The notes under the pieces were generated by a model. That model saw nothing but the letters and a program-made list of their open reading frames with translations, searched no databases and was not told the origin of the DNA. From contig CM060856.1 in NCBI GenBank assembly GCA_030737835.1, positions 372,001 through 436,000 of the forward strand: a stretch of DNA of 64,000 nucleotides, given 5' to 3'. The position numbers were made by a program, and so were the translations under genes. Positions within the stretch are counted from its first letter, which is position 1. Each line of letters starts with the position of its first letter. This document shows positions 12,101 to 23,933 of the stretch, piece after piece. This stretch comes from Acorus gramineus. Its lineage: Eukaryota; Streptophyta; Magnoliopsida; Acorales; Acoraceae.

Positions 12101-15100
12101 CAAACACAGTTTGATGCAATCAATATCAGAATATTTTGTCAAAAATGAACAACAGATTCAAATTCTTTTCCACCACACATTAGGACGTAGCATGCAATGA
12201 TAGATGAACCAGGTTTACATCCTATCCATGTATTCATTCCAAAAGAAGTATTAGGATAAATCTTCTGAAATTTCATTGTGAAACACAGGAAATTAATTTT
12301 GTCATAAAAAAATGTTCCACTGTAAATCTGTTATAAGTTATAAGCACAAACAGCAATTAGCAAAGATTAGATCCTGCATCCAAATTATAGATCTGAAAGA
12401 ACACAGGCTTTACACTCACGAACCTCATACATATTTTTGTTTTCAAAGAAGAAAACAAATAAACCAAGTAATATATTGGTTGAAGTTTAGTAAGATCCAT
12501 GTATTGAATACATAAAAACAATCAATATGTAATCTATTACTTCAGGGTTTTTGATCTTTCATCAAAAGAGAACATCCGAGCATAATTAACTGAAAACAAA
12601 ACTGTGGATATAAATCTATAAAATTCATCAACAGAAACCAGAATTGTGCCTAATTCAGATACATGGACTGTCATCCAAAAACAGTCAGAAGTGAGAATTC
12701 ATTTCAGATTTGAATGGAAACTTTGGCAAGTTTCACTCAGAGAATAAGGAGTTTCATATGGTTGGAGTGGAAGGCATTAATCTTTATTGCTCGCATTAAT
12801 CTTTATTGCTCTCTCTTGTGGACATTGCACAACAAATGTTTGGTTCAACCGAAAGAGAAAAGTTGTTTGGTTAACAAAGTTTGGAGCTCATCTATAAGAG
12901 AAGGGAGCCTTCTCACCTCACATCCCCTCGCTCTTGCAACACCACCCTCATCCCACTGACAAACTTATTGATATTTTTGTTAAGGACACTGGGGTGATTC
13001 TCAGGCAGCACAGGAAGACGTGTTAAGAAGAGCAAGTGACCTCAGGAAAAGAAAGGAAGAGCAACTATAGAAGAGACAGATGTTGCAAATATCAGTAGGA
13101 AAATGATGATTGATTTGTTTGGGAAATGCAAGACAAGCTCTTCCCAGTTAAAAAAGCTTAATGCGTAACATTTTTAAGAGCAGGCAGTTTTATATTAAAC
13201 AAATTATTAGACCATTGAACAATTATGTGATTGAAAAATTTAGGTTCAAAATGAAATTTTTTGTTGCACCAAACATACATATTAGTTTAGAAATGGTGGT
13301 ATATCTTCTGTAATAATTTGAAGAGCTCATAGGAAAGGCTAGCAAAACATGGTTTGACAAACAACAAAAAGAATGGCGCCCACCAAGTTTTTATAAGAAA
13401 ACTGATACGGAATAGGATCATAAATTAATAAACAAAGCAGAGAAGGAAAAAACAAGAAGGGACACAAGAAATGCCCCAAAACAGAACCCGTTCAAATAAA
13501 GAAATGTACTCAGATACTCATGTCCAAACAGCTAATTTCAGTGATACAATAATATGTATCCATCACATACCATGCTTTATATACAAGCCATATATCAACA
13601 ATACATTCCTGGCAGTGTTCAGGCATCTAACAGTCAGCTACATTTAATAGATGCATGATGCACACAGGGAAACAAGAACTGGAAAATACGATTCGTAGAG
13701 TCTCCCCCCCCCCCCCCCCCCCCCTTCAGAAAAATGGTCAAGTAGCAATTTAAGAGGCCATGGATCTTCTCATTGAAAAAAGCCATAGTTGTGATGAGTG
13801 CAGTATCCCAAAAATAACTATGGCTTTAGGGAAAAAATCTTACATTCAAACAAATCATCATTATGTATATAAAGGGTGGTTGTCACCAAATGTTATTGGA
13901 ATCTTGATAACAACATACGTGGAAATAAAGAGAAAAAACAATAACAGGAGCAGAGAGGACATATGGGATGTCCCATCTCACTATATTTAAAGCAGGGCCG
14001 AGAAGCCCCAATAGAGAATAAAGAAAGACCGATCTCACTCCGCAATGAAGAGAATTCCTTTCAACAATCATGCATTCATTTGTAAACCCAACCATAGATG
14101 GATGCAGTAAGGCTTATGGTATGACATGGTAACACGCAATGCCCACTGCAGAAATGAATTAACTAGTCTTAGTTCAACGATCAAAATTTATTTCTGTAAC
14201 TGCAAGCCGCTGTAGAGCATGAAATTAAGATAAAAAGTATCGATTGCTACCACAAAATCGAGCATCTCATGGATGCCAAAACCCAACACTATAGATTCAC
14301 AAAGGTACTGATGAAAGTATTATTTTGAACATCACTAATTATTTTGACAGGAATTAGTGGCACTTCCAGCAGCACTATGTTTCACATAACGCCAACTAGT
14401 ATTCCTTAAACGGAATTGTATAAAAGGAAATAAGCAAGCAAGAGATGCTTACATTTACAAACTCAACAAATGCGATGCGAGTTGAATGATGGTAATCTCC
14501 AAGCAATCTCAGTCGGTAAACCTACACCATAGGAGACGTGCTTGGCCTCATCAACTTGTTCTATATCCTAGTAAACTAAATAGTTCATTGAGATAGAACT
14601 ATCTGAGTTTTCTAAAATAGCAGTTACAAACCTCCCCGCATATCGACTCAAAGAAGAGTTTCACATCAGCTTGAGAAACCTGCATGTAATGCAAAAAATA
14701 TTAAACAAGAACTTCTGCCACTTCAAACTGTCATCCCTGAAAAATACAACTCATTAATGAGAAACCCATTAGTGTACCTTCTTATCTATGTTTGTACAGT
14801 AGATGGTCCTCGCACACATCTCTCGCTCATCTTCAGACTAATAACCAGAATGAAAGTTAACCACGGGGTGCATGATTGCTCGTGCCACGCAAGGAGAGTG
14901 TATATAATTAGTCAACACTGATATTCTTACCCTGGGCAAAAATGTTGGATTAACAGGAGCTATAGCAGTTTTTGAAGGCAGCACCCTAACTGGGTAGTAA
15001 CCAAGCATTGTTCCTGCCAGACTCAAAGCAGCCCTAGCACCTTCTGTAGTTTGCACACACCATAAGTCACAGATAAATCATTTAAAAAAAAAAACAGAAA

Positions 15101-16339
15101 CTGAAAAAGATTATGATAAAGAAAGAAACAGCAAACATGCGTTGCACATAGTAGTGGAACTCACCCTCATCAGTGAACTCTATAAAAGCAAAACGAAGAA
15201 CAGAATTGGGATCACCACATACACGGCAATCAACAACCTTCAACATACAAGGAAATAATAGAAAATTTAGAGGGGTGGCAAATGCATAGCAAGAGAAGCA
15301 GGTTTTACAGACAAACACAGTATATTTGGCATGCCGACATTAAATTTACCTGTCCGCAGTTTATAAAGAGCGCAGCAAGTTGCTCTTCAGTGACCTGAGA
15401 ATACACAAACAAAAAAAAAAAAATTAAAAGAGAAAAATAAAAAGCAGACCCTCTGTGAAGACTCAAACCCGACAAATAAAGGCAATGAAAGATCTTAAAC
15501 AAAGGATGACTTTTCTAAAACCCACATAATTTTGATCTTTGACAAGAAATGGAAGACAGTGAACCAGCAAATATTTCCTCAGACAAACAAACACATGATA
15601 ACAAACAACAGGAATAAAAAAGAAGAAAAAAACTCTAGTAAGAATCACTTACCTGCTGATCAATATCGGAAACATAAACAGTTCTCCTGATAATTTCTTC
15701 TCGTTGCGCCATACTAGTCCGGCTGTTCATCCTCCGCTTCCCTTGACCAAAGTTGCTCTTCTTCTATACAAATCAAAATCAAAATGAAAAAAAAAATCAA
15801 ATCAAATGGAAGGTCCAACGATAGAGAAATACCCGTCGACCACCATTGCCGTTCTCACTGTTATGGACTCCGAAATGGTCCATGATGTTGTTGCTGCTGT
15901 TCTGATAAAACCCACCCCCTAAACCGTGGCTATTGTTCGCTAGGGACGGCGGGACGAACTCCTTCGCCATGGGATTCAGCTTTGACAAAAGCTCCTCCAA
16001 ATCCCTCATATCCCTCTTGAAATCCTCACTATCAATGCCGTTTCCTCCATCCCCTCCGTTCATCCGCTGATGGTCCTGCCCGACCATCGGCTGAGGGTGC
16101 TGGAATTGGTGGTGGACCTTGCCTGCGCCGTGGAACGCCTGATCGTGGTGCGGCCGCAGAATCGACACCTGCTGCGCGTTCGGATCGCCAAGACGGATCC
16201 CGAGGTGGCCCGGACGGTCCAGATCCTTCGAATCGGACGGGGTCGTCGTCGCCCCCGCCACCGCCGCCTCGACATTCCGGCTCGACGAGGATCCAACGTT
16301 CACACCAAGATCGACCCCGGCATTGTCAACTACCGCCAT
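6150..16339 (-). CDS. CID: Poly(A)-binding-protein-interacting RNA-binding protein, CID8-13 type
   Basis: Ten coding exons: 16339-15833, 15763-15653, 15394-15350, 15237-15165, 15043-14931, 14837-14778, 14679-14632, 14521-14453, 6546-6485, 6207-6150. They total 1146 bases (381 residues) and every junction is GT..AG in frame. Residues 118-132 form a PAM2 motif (LSKLNPMAKEFVPPS), the segment that binds the MLLE domain of poly(A)-binding protein. A basic stretch (KRRMNSRTS) leads into two RRMs: RRM1 has VYVSDI at 198-203 and RFAFIEF near 236-242; RRM2 has TIYCTN at 294-299 and RIAFVEF near 334-340. The order PAM2-basic-RRM-RRM and the length match Arabidopsis CID8-CID13. The likely role is binding mRNA and recruiting poly(A)-binding protein. 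The start was chosen at MAVVDNAG as in the family; an in-frame Met 22 codons upstream (16405) is less likely. Which CID paralogue this is cannot be told. Confidence 0.94.
8900..9750 (-). pseudogene. LINE (L1-type) reverse-transcriptase C-terminal relic
   Basis: In reverse complement, around 9440-9530, the text NKALLCKWLWIWV is followed by DQGLHWARVV. This resembles the conserved segment after the reverse transcriptase of plant L1 elements (FNKALLAKWLWR...LWRKV). Downstream frames are broken by stops and shifts. No poly-A tail or target duplication was located, so the limits are approximate. It is an old insertion in the CID intron. Confidence 0.5.
10064..10356. mobile_element. Tourist-like MITE in the CID intron
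   Basis: A 293 bp element whose left end GGGCTGGTTTGGCAA pairs with its right end (reverse complement GGCTTGGTTTGGCAA), flanked by TAA on both sides (10061-10063, 10357-10359). The 3-bp TAA duplication and GG..GTTTGG terminus are as in PIF/Harbinger MITEs. Open frames inside are chance. Confidence 0.8.
13704..13724. repeat. Poly-C tract (21 C)
   Basis: An uninterrupted run of 21 C lies in CID intron 8, G-rich in the transcript. It may also be a place of assembly error. Confidence 0.9.
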
Positions 16340-16405
16340 CACCACCCTCCGATCGACCCTCGACGGCCAATTATTCTTCCCTAGATATAGGAAGTTTTTT
16401 TTCAA

Positions 16406-16790
16406 GAAAAATCAACCCCCTCTTCTTTTTTTCTTTTTTGTGTAATGTCACCTAAATCGCCATGAGAAGAAGGAGAAAGAGAGACAACAGGAGCTTTTAA
16501 CAGTTTTCAGGAGTCCTGCTTCTTTTTTTCTTTTTCTTTTTTTAAGAAATGAATTACTTAATTATTTTTATATCCCTCAAATTTCTAAACTTATTTTTAA
16601 AATGTATATGTCTACAGTATAATCAGACTTATTAACAGTATCTATGGTTGTTTAAAGGGAAAAGAAAAAACGAAAATGTTAACGTCCACAACTCAAAATT
16701 AGATAATAGCATCTAAAGATTTAAAAAATAAATTCAAATGTTTTTTAAACTTAAAATTAATTTACAAATTCTTTAGCGTACCTTAAAATA

Positions 16791-16824
<34 letters not shown>

Positions 16825-17218
16825 TTTTGGGTAAGAGATAGAGAGGTTTAAAGAGATGATAATAAAATAGGCCATCGGATCGTCCGATTCTTTACTCTGA
16901 CAAAAAAAAAAAAATTAGAAAAACAATTTAAAAAAAAAAGCAGAAATAAAGAAAATCTGAAAAAATACACCACGAAAACACAAAAAAGCGAAGGCCCATC
17001 TTTGACTATCCGTGGTGCACATGCGCGTGACACGGCAATGAGAATTCGTCGTCCCTGACACGTGGCGGCTGATCACTGGTTCTAACGTACTCTGTAGCAC
17101 GTGAGATCAACCTACACAAGTTTAATTGACACGTGTGAACATAAACGACGTTTATGATCCGTGGCAGTCCAATATGTGTTACTCTATCCGCATGCAACTC
17201 GTTTAAAAACATGATACG
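16406..17218 (-). promoter_or_regulatory. CID upstream region with a triple G-box cluster
   Basis: Upstream of the CID start three CACGTG G-boxes occur within 77 bases: 17059-17064 (in ACACGTGGC, the ABRE form), 17098-17103 and 17130-17135. Such clusters are bound by plant bZIP and bHLH factors and are common in abscisic-acid or light responses. They lie about 720-800 bases from the start codon. Poly-T and AT runs (16787-16828) lie between. No clear TATA box was fixed. Regulation of CID by these sites is inference. Confidence 0.5.
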
Positions 17219-17526
17219 TGTTGTAAATAATGCATGTCTTGGTGCATGTAATAGTGGATGATCACACCATAATCAACTCATATGTAAGTGTGTCCATCAA
17301 TTCTAGTGGTGTACCTCCTTATGTATCTTTTGGTTACCTTATGTACCTTTTATAACTTTAACTCTATATAAGGAGGGCTTAACAAACATGTAATTCATGG
17401 GTTGAGAGAGAGAGAAAGAGAGTAAGGAAAAGGAGCATAATAGTAGAAAAGTTCCTGAAGAACTTTATATTTTCATCTCTTGTGTCTCCATATAATTCTC
17501 TCTCGCATTTCTTGTATTTTATAACA
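17219..17526 (+). repeat. 5' LTR of the Copia element
   Basis: 308 bp, TG...CA ends, with CTATATAAGG as TATA box near 17365. It pairs with 23934-24242. By hand count about 23 differences, mostly transitions, give roughly 92-93% identity, so the insertion is not recent. Confidence 0.92.
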
Positions 17527-17629
17527 TGTTATCAGCATGAGTTGTTCTGTTATTTCAAAGTATTTTAAACAAGATTATATAGTCTTGTTTACTATTCTTT
17601 TGTTCTCTCAATTTTTTTATTTACATGTG

Positions 17630-17750
17630 AGTGTTATCCCTGAAGAGATACACTCCTATATATTTCGATACTCCATAAGAGATATATGTAATTTAATCCC
17701 TGAAGAGATACACTTATATAGATTTCAATACTCATGAAGAGTTATATCTA
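17630..17750 (+). repeat. Doubled leader motif in the Copia element
   Basis: The string TCCCTGAAGAGATACAC occurs at about 17637 and 17697 (60-bp spacing) with similar following sequence. The same core returns at 18.9-19.25 kb and 21.5-21.6 kb of the element. Confidence 0.7.
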
Positions 17751-18919
17751 ATTTATTTGTTGTCCCCATAAGGGCTAGACTAGGAGTTTAGAATAAAATG
17801 ACCTAAAGTCAAATATATAAATATGCATTTTAATGGCATCTTTGACTAGAAGTCTAAAATGGTGTGACCTGAAGTCATGAAATGCTTGACATGAAATTCT
17901 TGACCTGTAGTCATGAAAAAGCTTTCATCATTTTCAAGCACACACAAGATATGAGAGATCATTTGATTGACTAATCGGTTTGCATTTTTGTGATGGGCAT
18001 CGGTATAAGTTCTTTATGAACATTTTTTTTATAAAGGTGAAGTATTTATAGGTGTCATTCATGAATTCTTATCTTTATCTTACCCCATCACTGTTTTATT
18101 TTGTGATGCTATCTTTATTTTATGAAATTTTAAAAAATGAGATTTCACTGATTATAAATCTTGCAAACCAAACCGTTAGATTTTATTTTCGCTTAATACA
18201 TATTGATTTTCTTTATATGTATGTGATGTTTTGCTTATGTCTCTTGAAGAGAAATTAAACTAATAATTATATAGCAGCATGTGAAAGAACATTTGAGATC
18301 ACTGAAATGGAATCAGTTATATATATAAATTATGCAATACAAAATTTCTCTTCATTTCACATGCTTTGCTCCAGTGAGTGGTATATATCAATTCCATATA
18401 TGGCTTATGAATGAGTATATGAAACATGCAATTGTACCTAGCATAAAAATTATTAATGCAAGCATACATTCATCCATTGAATGTTCTGTACGCATATGAG
18501 ATTTTGACTGACAGTTAATTATTTTTATCATTGAAATTCATGGTCCTCTATTACTACCTTGATACTAGTCTGATTTAATTAAATCAGGGTTAGTGGTGGA
18601 CTGTTCAGGTAAATCAACAATTACATGTAATTCTTTGTATAGCATATTGCATATTTCAATGAGCATATTCCGAATTGGCTGATCACACTATGAATTTATT
18701 TCAACTAGTGTTTGATGTATAGCTCCTCCATAGTAACAGGTATGGTTCGAAATTAATTGATCTTTTCTATTCGATTTTTTAATCAATTTTGTTTTTGTTG
18801 CTTCAGTCATAGATTCAATTTTCTATTTAATTATTTATCATATCAAATTTAATGCACTTGTCTGTAAAATTATTTTTGTGAATCTTTGATATAAAATTTA
18901 TTTTTATATTATAAGTTAT

Positions 18920-19260
18920 TTGTCCTTGCAGGACTATACAAAAATTATTATTACATGGATCCCTGAAGGATCATACTAAAAATATGATTGTGTGTCCCAG
19001 TAGGACTATGCAAAGAAAACTTTTTACATATATTTTTTGATCCTTGAAGGACTATACAAAAATAATTGCTGCTTATGTCCCTGTAGGACCAAACAAAAAT
19101 TATGATATTTGGGTCCTTGAAGGATCATACAAAATGACTTTATTATGTCCCAGCAGAAATATGTAAAAGTTATAATATTTTATTTGAATCCTTGAATGAT
19201 CATAAAAATAAATGGCTATATTTTGTCCCAGTAGGAATATATAAAATTATGGTTATCTTT
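18920..19260 (+). repeat. Degenerate about 36-bp tandem repeats in the Copia leader
   Basis: About nine imperfect units each begin with a variant of GTCCCTGTAGGA or TCCTTGAAGGAT followed by CATACAAAAA and AT-rich spacer. Alternate units carry CCCAGTAGG and CTTGAAGGA, suggesting a higher-order pair repeat. They lie in the non-coding or broken gag part. Confidence 0.75.
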
Positions 19261-19639
19261 CACCACCATATTCAATATGTTTCAAAAGTGAATATTGTAT
19301 GCCTCAAAAATGCTCAAGTAGTAGCAATATTGACACTATGAAAATCATTCAACATTGGTTTCATGCCTTTTAGTTACAGCATAATGAGATTTTGAAGAAG
19401 AAAAAAAATGTAACCCGATCCATTAGCTTAGCATCATTGCCTGAAGCAAATACATTTTATTTATTTATCTATTTTAACCATGGAAGTGGTCGTAGTTATC
19501 ATGGTTTATAAAATTGAAACCACAACAATCATAGACTGTAAATCAGTCTCGACCCACTAGAAGTGGATTGCAATCGTACAAAAGCAATATAAATGAAAAA
19601 GGTTTGTAGAACAAACCCCTAAATTACAAAAGAAAATGA

Positions 19640-19695
19640 TTGTTGTCCACGTGGTGCTAAAAAGCATGGTCACATACCTGATGTACGATCAGACC
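19640..19695 (+). pseudogene. Copia gag zinc-knuckle relic
   Basis: The frame reads CCPRGAKKHGHIPDVRSDL, a decayed CX2CX4HX4C knuckle: first Cys and His retained, second Cys lost, last Cys now Arg. The reading is cut right after it by the nested LTR at 19700. Confidence 0.6.
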
Positions 19696-19699
19696 TCTG

Positions 19700-20953
19700 T
19701 GTAGATACCCCAATTTTGACCATCTAAAGAGACAAAAATACTTCAAGTAATATTGGAAATAACCACATTTGGACATCTAAAATAAAACTCCCTTAGAAAC
19801 AAAAAAAAACCGAAAACCCTAGTCCAAACCCTTAGGAAAACCTAGGACCTGGACAGGGGCGGTTGATTGAGAGTAGCCGCCCCCATGACTGACCCAAAAC
19901 CGCCTTCCTGGATGGGACATAAAGCAAGCATGATTGCGGCGAATTGTCCCTTCTAGCCGCCACATCTTAGCCGGTTCATTCTTAGTAACCGACCCAAGCC
20001 ACCGCTTGTCAGAGATGGGACGCTTGGCAGGTTATGATGGGGGCGGCTACCTCAGAGTACCCGCCCCTCACTGGGTGGCTAAACACAACTAGCCGCCCCT
20101 CGCCTGGACATTGTCAGAGAACAAAGATCTAATGGGAGGTCAAATCAAGCACCTTATTATCCATTTTGATCTATTGTCCAATGAACACTCCCCTACACCT
20201 CTTTTACTATAAATAGGGGGGTCTCTAAGCATTTATACATAATCAATAACCCACAACAACCCACATTCCCAATCATCAATACTCACAAGCCTATACCCCC
20301 CACACCACCATTTCAAAAACCCTTGAGAGAGAAAGTGAGAGAGAAACCCATTTCCTACACCAAATCACTCTCCAAATCCACTCTCCAAAACCCAGGTTAA
20401 ACCTAGCTTAACCTCTGCCAAAACCAAATCCAAACCCTACCCAGGTTCTGCCCAAATTGAACCAGACACCAGGCGGCTACCCACAACTAGCCGCCCCCCA
20501 CCAGGCGGCTAAATCCAACTAGCCGGCCCTTCCCTAGCCCACCTCAGTCCCAATTCTCCTTTAGTCAGGTTCCCGAAGCAGAAAAGGATCCCTGTCTTCA
20601 CCTCTGTGTACGACATATCCGTGTCTCAGAGCGGAGACCCCACATACTCCCCACGAAGGCGATCAAACCCTCCCCAACTTTTCCTGCTTTATGAGAAAAG
20701 CAGGTGACGATCACTACAACCCCTGAATCCTCCTGAGGACCCATCGGCCGCCTCAGCCAGGAACGAACAACCAACCCACCACCCCTTCCGAGAGACGATC
20801 CGACCGAGCCTGCCAAGGCGCAGCTCTCCGGATCCGAGCCTCTGAAGAACCCCCACACACGCACAACTACCGGAGGACCCAGGAGGAGGAAGAGAGGGAG
20901 GAAGGCTTCCCAGAGAGCGCCTTTCTTTCTTTTCCCGAAATTTGATACCGACA
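19700..20953. mobile_element. Solo LTR nested in the Copia element
   Basis: 1254 bp, beginning TGTAGATACCCC and ending GATACCGACA, with the perfect 5-bp target duplication CTCTG at 19695-19699 and 20954-20958. It interrupts the Copia gag knuckle. A TATA-like ACTATAAATAGG lies near 20208. Pairs of GGCGGCTA and AACTAGCCGCC recur along it. No internal region or second LTR accompanies it, so it is a solo LTR left by recombination. The family is probably Ty3-gypsy, judged from the terminus only. Open frames in it, including 20598-20954 on the minus strand, are not genes. Confidence 0.88.
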
Positions 20954-21479
20954 CTCTGTTGATTATGTATTTACGTCTTTATAATTTATTTATTTTTATT
21001 ATATGAAATGTATTTATTTTGTTTATGTATTTGTATTATTATTCAACATTAGTTCATCCAAATTTTAGTACTATTTCTGGTACTATATACTTGATTAAAG
21101 GCCCCAGCAGAGCAAATATCATGTTACTCGGTATTGCATAATTTTATATTAATGATGCTGAAAAGGTGACATTTGAATTTATAAATAATCCACCTTGATT
21201 CACGGCTCCAGTAGAGCAAATTTGCTAATTTTATATAAACTTGATTAAAGGCTCCAACAGAGCAAATATCATGTCATATATTTGAATTATAAATATTCCA
21301 TCTTGGACTGATATTTCAATTGGAAAAACCATCAATATGCCGGCTAATGAATCCACAAAGTCATGCTTGAAACATGAAATGCCTATAAGTTCAAAAGATT
21401 TTGTTCTTTGAAGAAGAAAATTAATGCTCCAAAAGAGCCTGAAACACTTGTATGATCCACATTAATAACTTCTGCAGAA

Positions 21480-21625
21480 GATCAAGTCCCTGAAAAGACA
21501 AACGTCTCTGAAGAGATACAAGTCCTTGAAGCGACAGACGTCCCTGAAGTGACACAAGTCCCTGAAGAGACACACGTCCCTGAAGTGATACATGCTCCTA
21601 AAGAGACAAGTCCCTATAGGACAAT
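21480..21625 (+). repeat. 18-bp tandem repeats coding Val-Pro-Glu-rich linker
   Basis: Units of the form GTCCCTGAAGTGACACAA repeat about seven times. In frame they read VPEVTQ, VPEETH, VPEVIH, the Pro/Glu-rich linker that precedes reverse transcriptase in this type of Copia polyprotein. Confidence 0.75.
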
Positions 21626-22199
21626 ACATGAAATTTTTTTTTTATAAATTATGCATATAAAAAGATATTGTGGATCACAGACAAGTGATCATCGATGATA
21701 TATTTTCATTTATAGTAGCTACTGAAATCATTAAAGATGATTTAATACCACATTTATTGTATGAATGTTGATGGAAACATAATTGACTATAATGGAAAGA
21801 TGCTATTCAAGCATAATTGGAATTACTTAAAAAGCATCAAGTAATTGGACTAGTAGTCCTAACCCTGAAGGTGTTAAGCCCGTAAGTTGTGTAACATGTA
21901 CTTTAATAACTGGTGCTACATACTTGGATAAAAAGTCAAGAAGAGTAAACAAAGAACTAGAAGTTCTACGATTTAAATAATTTTATGGTTGGGTATGACC
22001 ATCTCAGATAGCCATGGTAGACAATGATGCGTCTATCAATTAATATTAATTTGTGTATCCATTATGGAACCAAAAGATTCTTTCATCCATTGACGTAGTA
22101 TGATAATTTTCTTGTCGTTAGGGAGAGAAAATCCGTCGCCGGAAGAACGACGAGAAATGTTATGAAAATCTCCTTTATATTGGTCCTCCTGGAGAGATC

Positions 22200-23210
22200 T
22201 CAAAGCAAGCAACAGAAATAATTGATCAATCCCATTTTTCTAATGGAATTAACCCCAGAAGAGATAGCCCCTGACGTGGCACATATAAACAATGAGATCT
22301 CATTAAATCATGAAGAAGAGAGACGTGATAGAAACAAAATCATTATCGACAATGTATTTTTATATGTTGTTGCTCTTGATATGTGAAATATAATGAGGAT
22401 TTTGAACTGCAATGCATTGATGAATGTCGACATAGAAATGATTAGCCAAATTGAAAAGAAACAATACAGGCAGAATTAAACTCGCTAGCGAAACATGAAG
22501 TATTTGGACCTGTAGTTCAAACACCTGAAGATGTAAAGCCTGTAAGATACAAATGGATATTTGTAAGAAAGCGAAATGACAAAAAATAAATTGTCTTGTG
22601 GCACAAGGTTTCACGCAAAGACCTGTTAATTTAGAGACACATTCTCATGTAATTGATGCGATCACATATTAATTATTTTGGCAGTCTCAAAGAGAATGAA
22701 TATGCATCTGATAACATACTTTTACTTCTCGCTTATGAAACTCTTGTGATAATTTTTTTATATTCTACCCTTAATTATTTCGTGTATCATTATGTCATTT
22801 TTCTTTTGTGATATACTAATGATATATACATGAAGCTCCCTGGAGGATTTTAAATGCCTGAAGCAAATACCTCATCCAGAAGCATGTATTCTATAAAATT
22901 ACAAATATCTTCATATGGGTTGAAGCAATATGGAGGAATGTGATACAATCACCTCAATGAATATTTATTGAAAAATAAATATGAGAACAATCCGAGATGC
23001 CTTTGTATTTTCATCAAGAAATCAGAATCTGGATTTGCTATTATTGCAGTATATATTGATGATTTGAATCTAATAGAGACTCCAGAAGAGATTACCAAAA
23101 TTTCTTTATATGTAAAGAAAGAATTTGAGATGAATGATCTTGGAAAAATAAAATTTTATCTCGTTCTACAGATTGAGCATTTCTCAAATGGAATCTTCAT
23201 CCATTAATAT
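22200..23210 (+). pseudogene. Copia reverse-transcriptase relic
   Basis: Readable pieces in order: RRDRNKIIIDNVF (about 22320), ELNSLAKHEVFGPVV (about 22474), VKPVRYKWIFVRKRN (about 22535), KYENNPRCLCIF (about 22977), and the active site YIDDLNLI (about 23053). The family's YVDD is here YIDD, which keeps both Asp. A second weaker copy of the AKHEVFGPVV segment is at about 21815-21890, so the pol region is a mosaic. Stops and shifts between pieces make it non-functional. Confidence 0.85.
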
Positions 23211-23214
23211 ACAT

Positions 23215-23700
23215 ATATAGAAAAAATCCTGAAGCACTTTTATATGGATAAGGCTCATCCATTAAGTTCTCCGATGGTTGTTCAATCATTTGATATAAAG
23301 AAAGATCGTTTTCATCCTAAAGACAGTGAAAAAGAAGTTCTTGGTCTAGAAGTACCATATTTTAGTGCAATTGATGGTCTAATGTACCTTGTTAATTGCA
23401 CACGCCCAGATATAGCATTTTCTGTAAATTCATTGCAAGATACAGTTTTGCACCAACTAGAAAACAGTTAAATGTTGAGGCTTCATCAAAGGCGATCGAA
23501 CCAAGCTCATCTCACCGAAATTCTTTTACACACATGAGCTCCAGAAGAACGGCGATATTGATGTTAAGCAAGTTCGTTCATCTGATAATTTAGAAGATCT
23601 ATTCATCAAAGCATTGTATACGAACTATGACGTTCAAGAAACTGGTGCAAAATATTGGTATGCGTCAACTCAAATATCTCATGCTGAACAGGGGGAGTTT
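23215..23700 (+). pseudogene. Copia connection and deleted RNase H relic
   Basis: The frame reads KILKHFYMDKAHPLS, then NCTRPDIAFSVNSL, then jumps near 23460-23495 to text matching the end of the polyprotein (HELQKNGDIDVKQ, RSSDNLEDLF). About 150 residues of RNase H are missing between them, an internal deletion. Confidence 0.75.
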
Positions 23701-23933
23701 TCATGCTGATCAGGGGGAGTAATTTAATTCAGAATATTATTGTATTGTACTCTTTTCCCTTCGACCATATTTTTTCCCACTAGGTTTTTCTGGCAAGGTT
23801 TTAATGAGGCGGTACAGAAATATACACAAGAATATTGTACTCTTTTCCCTTCGACCATATTTTTTCCCACTAGGTTTTTCTGGCAAGGTTTTAATGAGGC
23901 ATATTCTTCGTGTCATGGTCATCGAAGGAGGAG
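23691..23933 (+). repeat. Purine tracts and doubled pre-LTR segment
   Basis: CAGGGGGAGT occurs at 23690 and 23711, and GAAGGAGGAG abuts the 3' LTR (polypurine tract). Between them a segment of about 70 bp, from TATTGTACTC to TTTTAATGAGGC, is present twice (about 23742-23811 and 23833-23900). The TTAACGAGGC-like motif is usual just before the 3' LTR of plant Copia elements; here it is doubled. Confidence 0.8.

Larger units (their letters stand above)
6547..14452 (-). other. Intron 8 of the CID gene (7.9 kb)
   Basis: It lies between exon 8 (donor after the FVEFVN codons) and exon 9 (acceptor before AESAIAAL), inside RRM2. It holds a LINE relic (about 8.9-9.75 kb), a Tourist-like MITE (10064-10356), a 21-C tract (13704-13724), a tandem doubling of CATTAATCTTTATTGCTC near 12776-12812, and otherwise AT-rich sequence with no supported gene. 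Confidence 0.85.

Noticed and set aside
16070..16384. A 104-codon plus-strand frame
   Set aside because: It is antisense to CID exon 1, which carries the PAM2 motif in the minus frame.
18920..19260. Second CRISPR-like or regulatory repeat array
   Set aside because: The units are degenerate and spacers are AT-rich and related; it lies within a Copia element.
20598..20954. A 118-codon minus-strand frame
   Set aside because: It lies within the nested solo LTR and crosses its end; no domain and no splice context.
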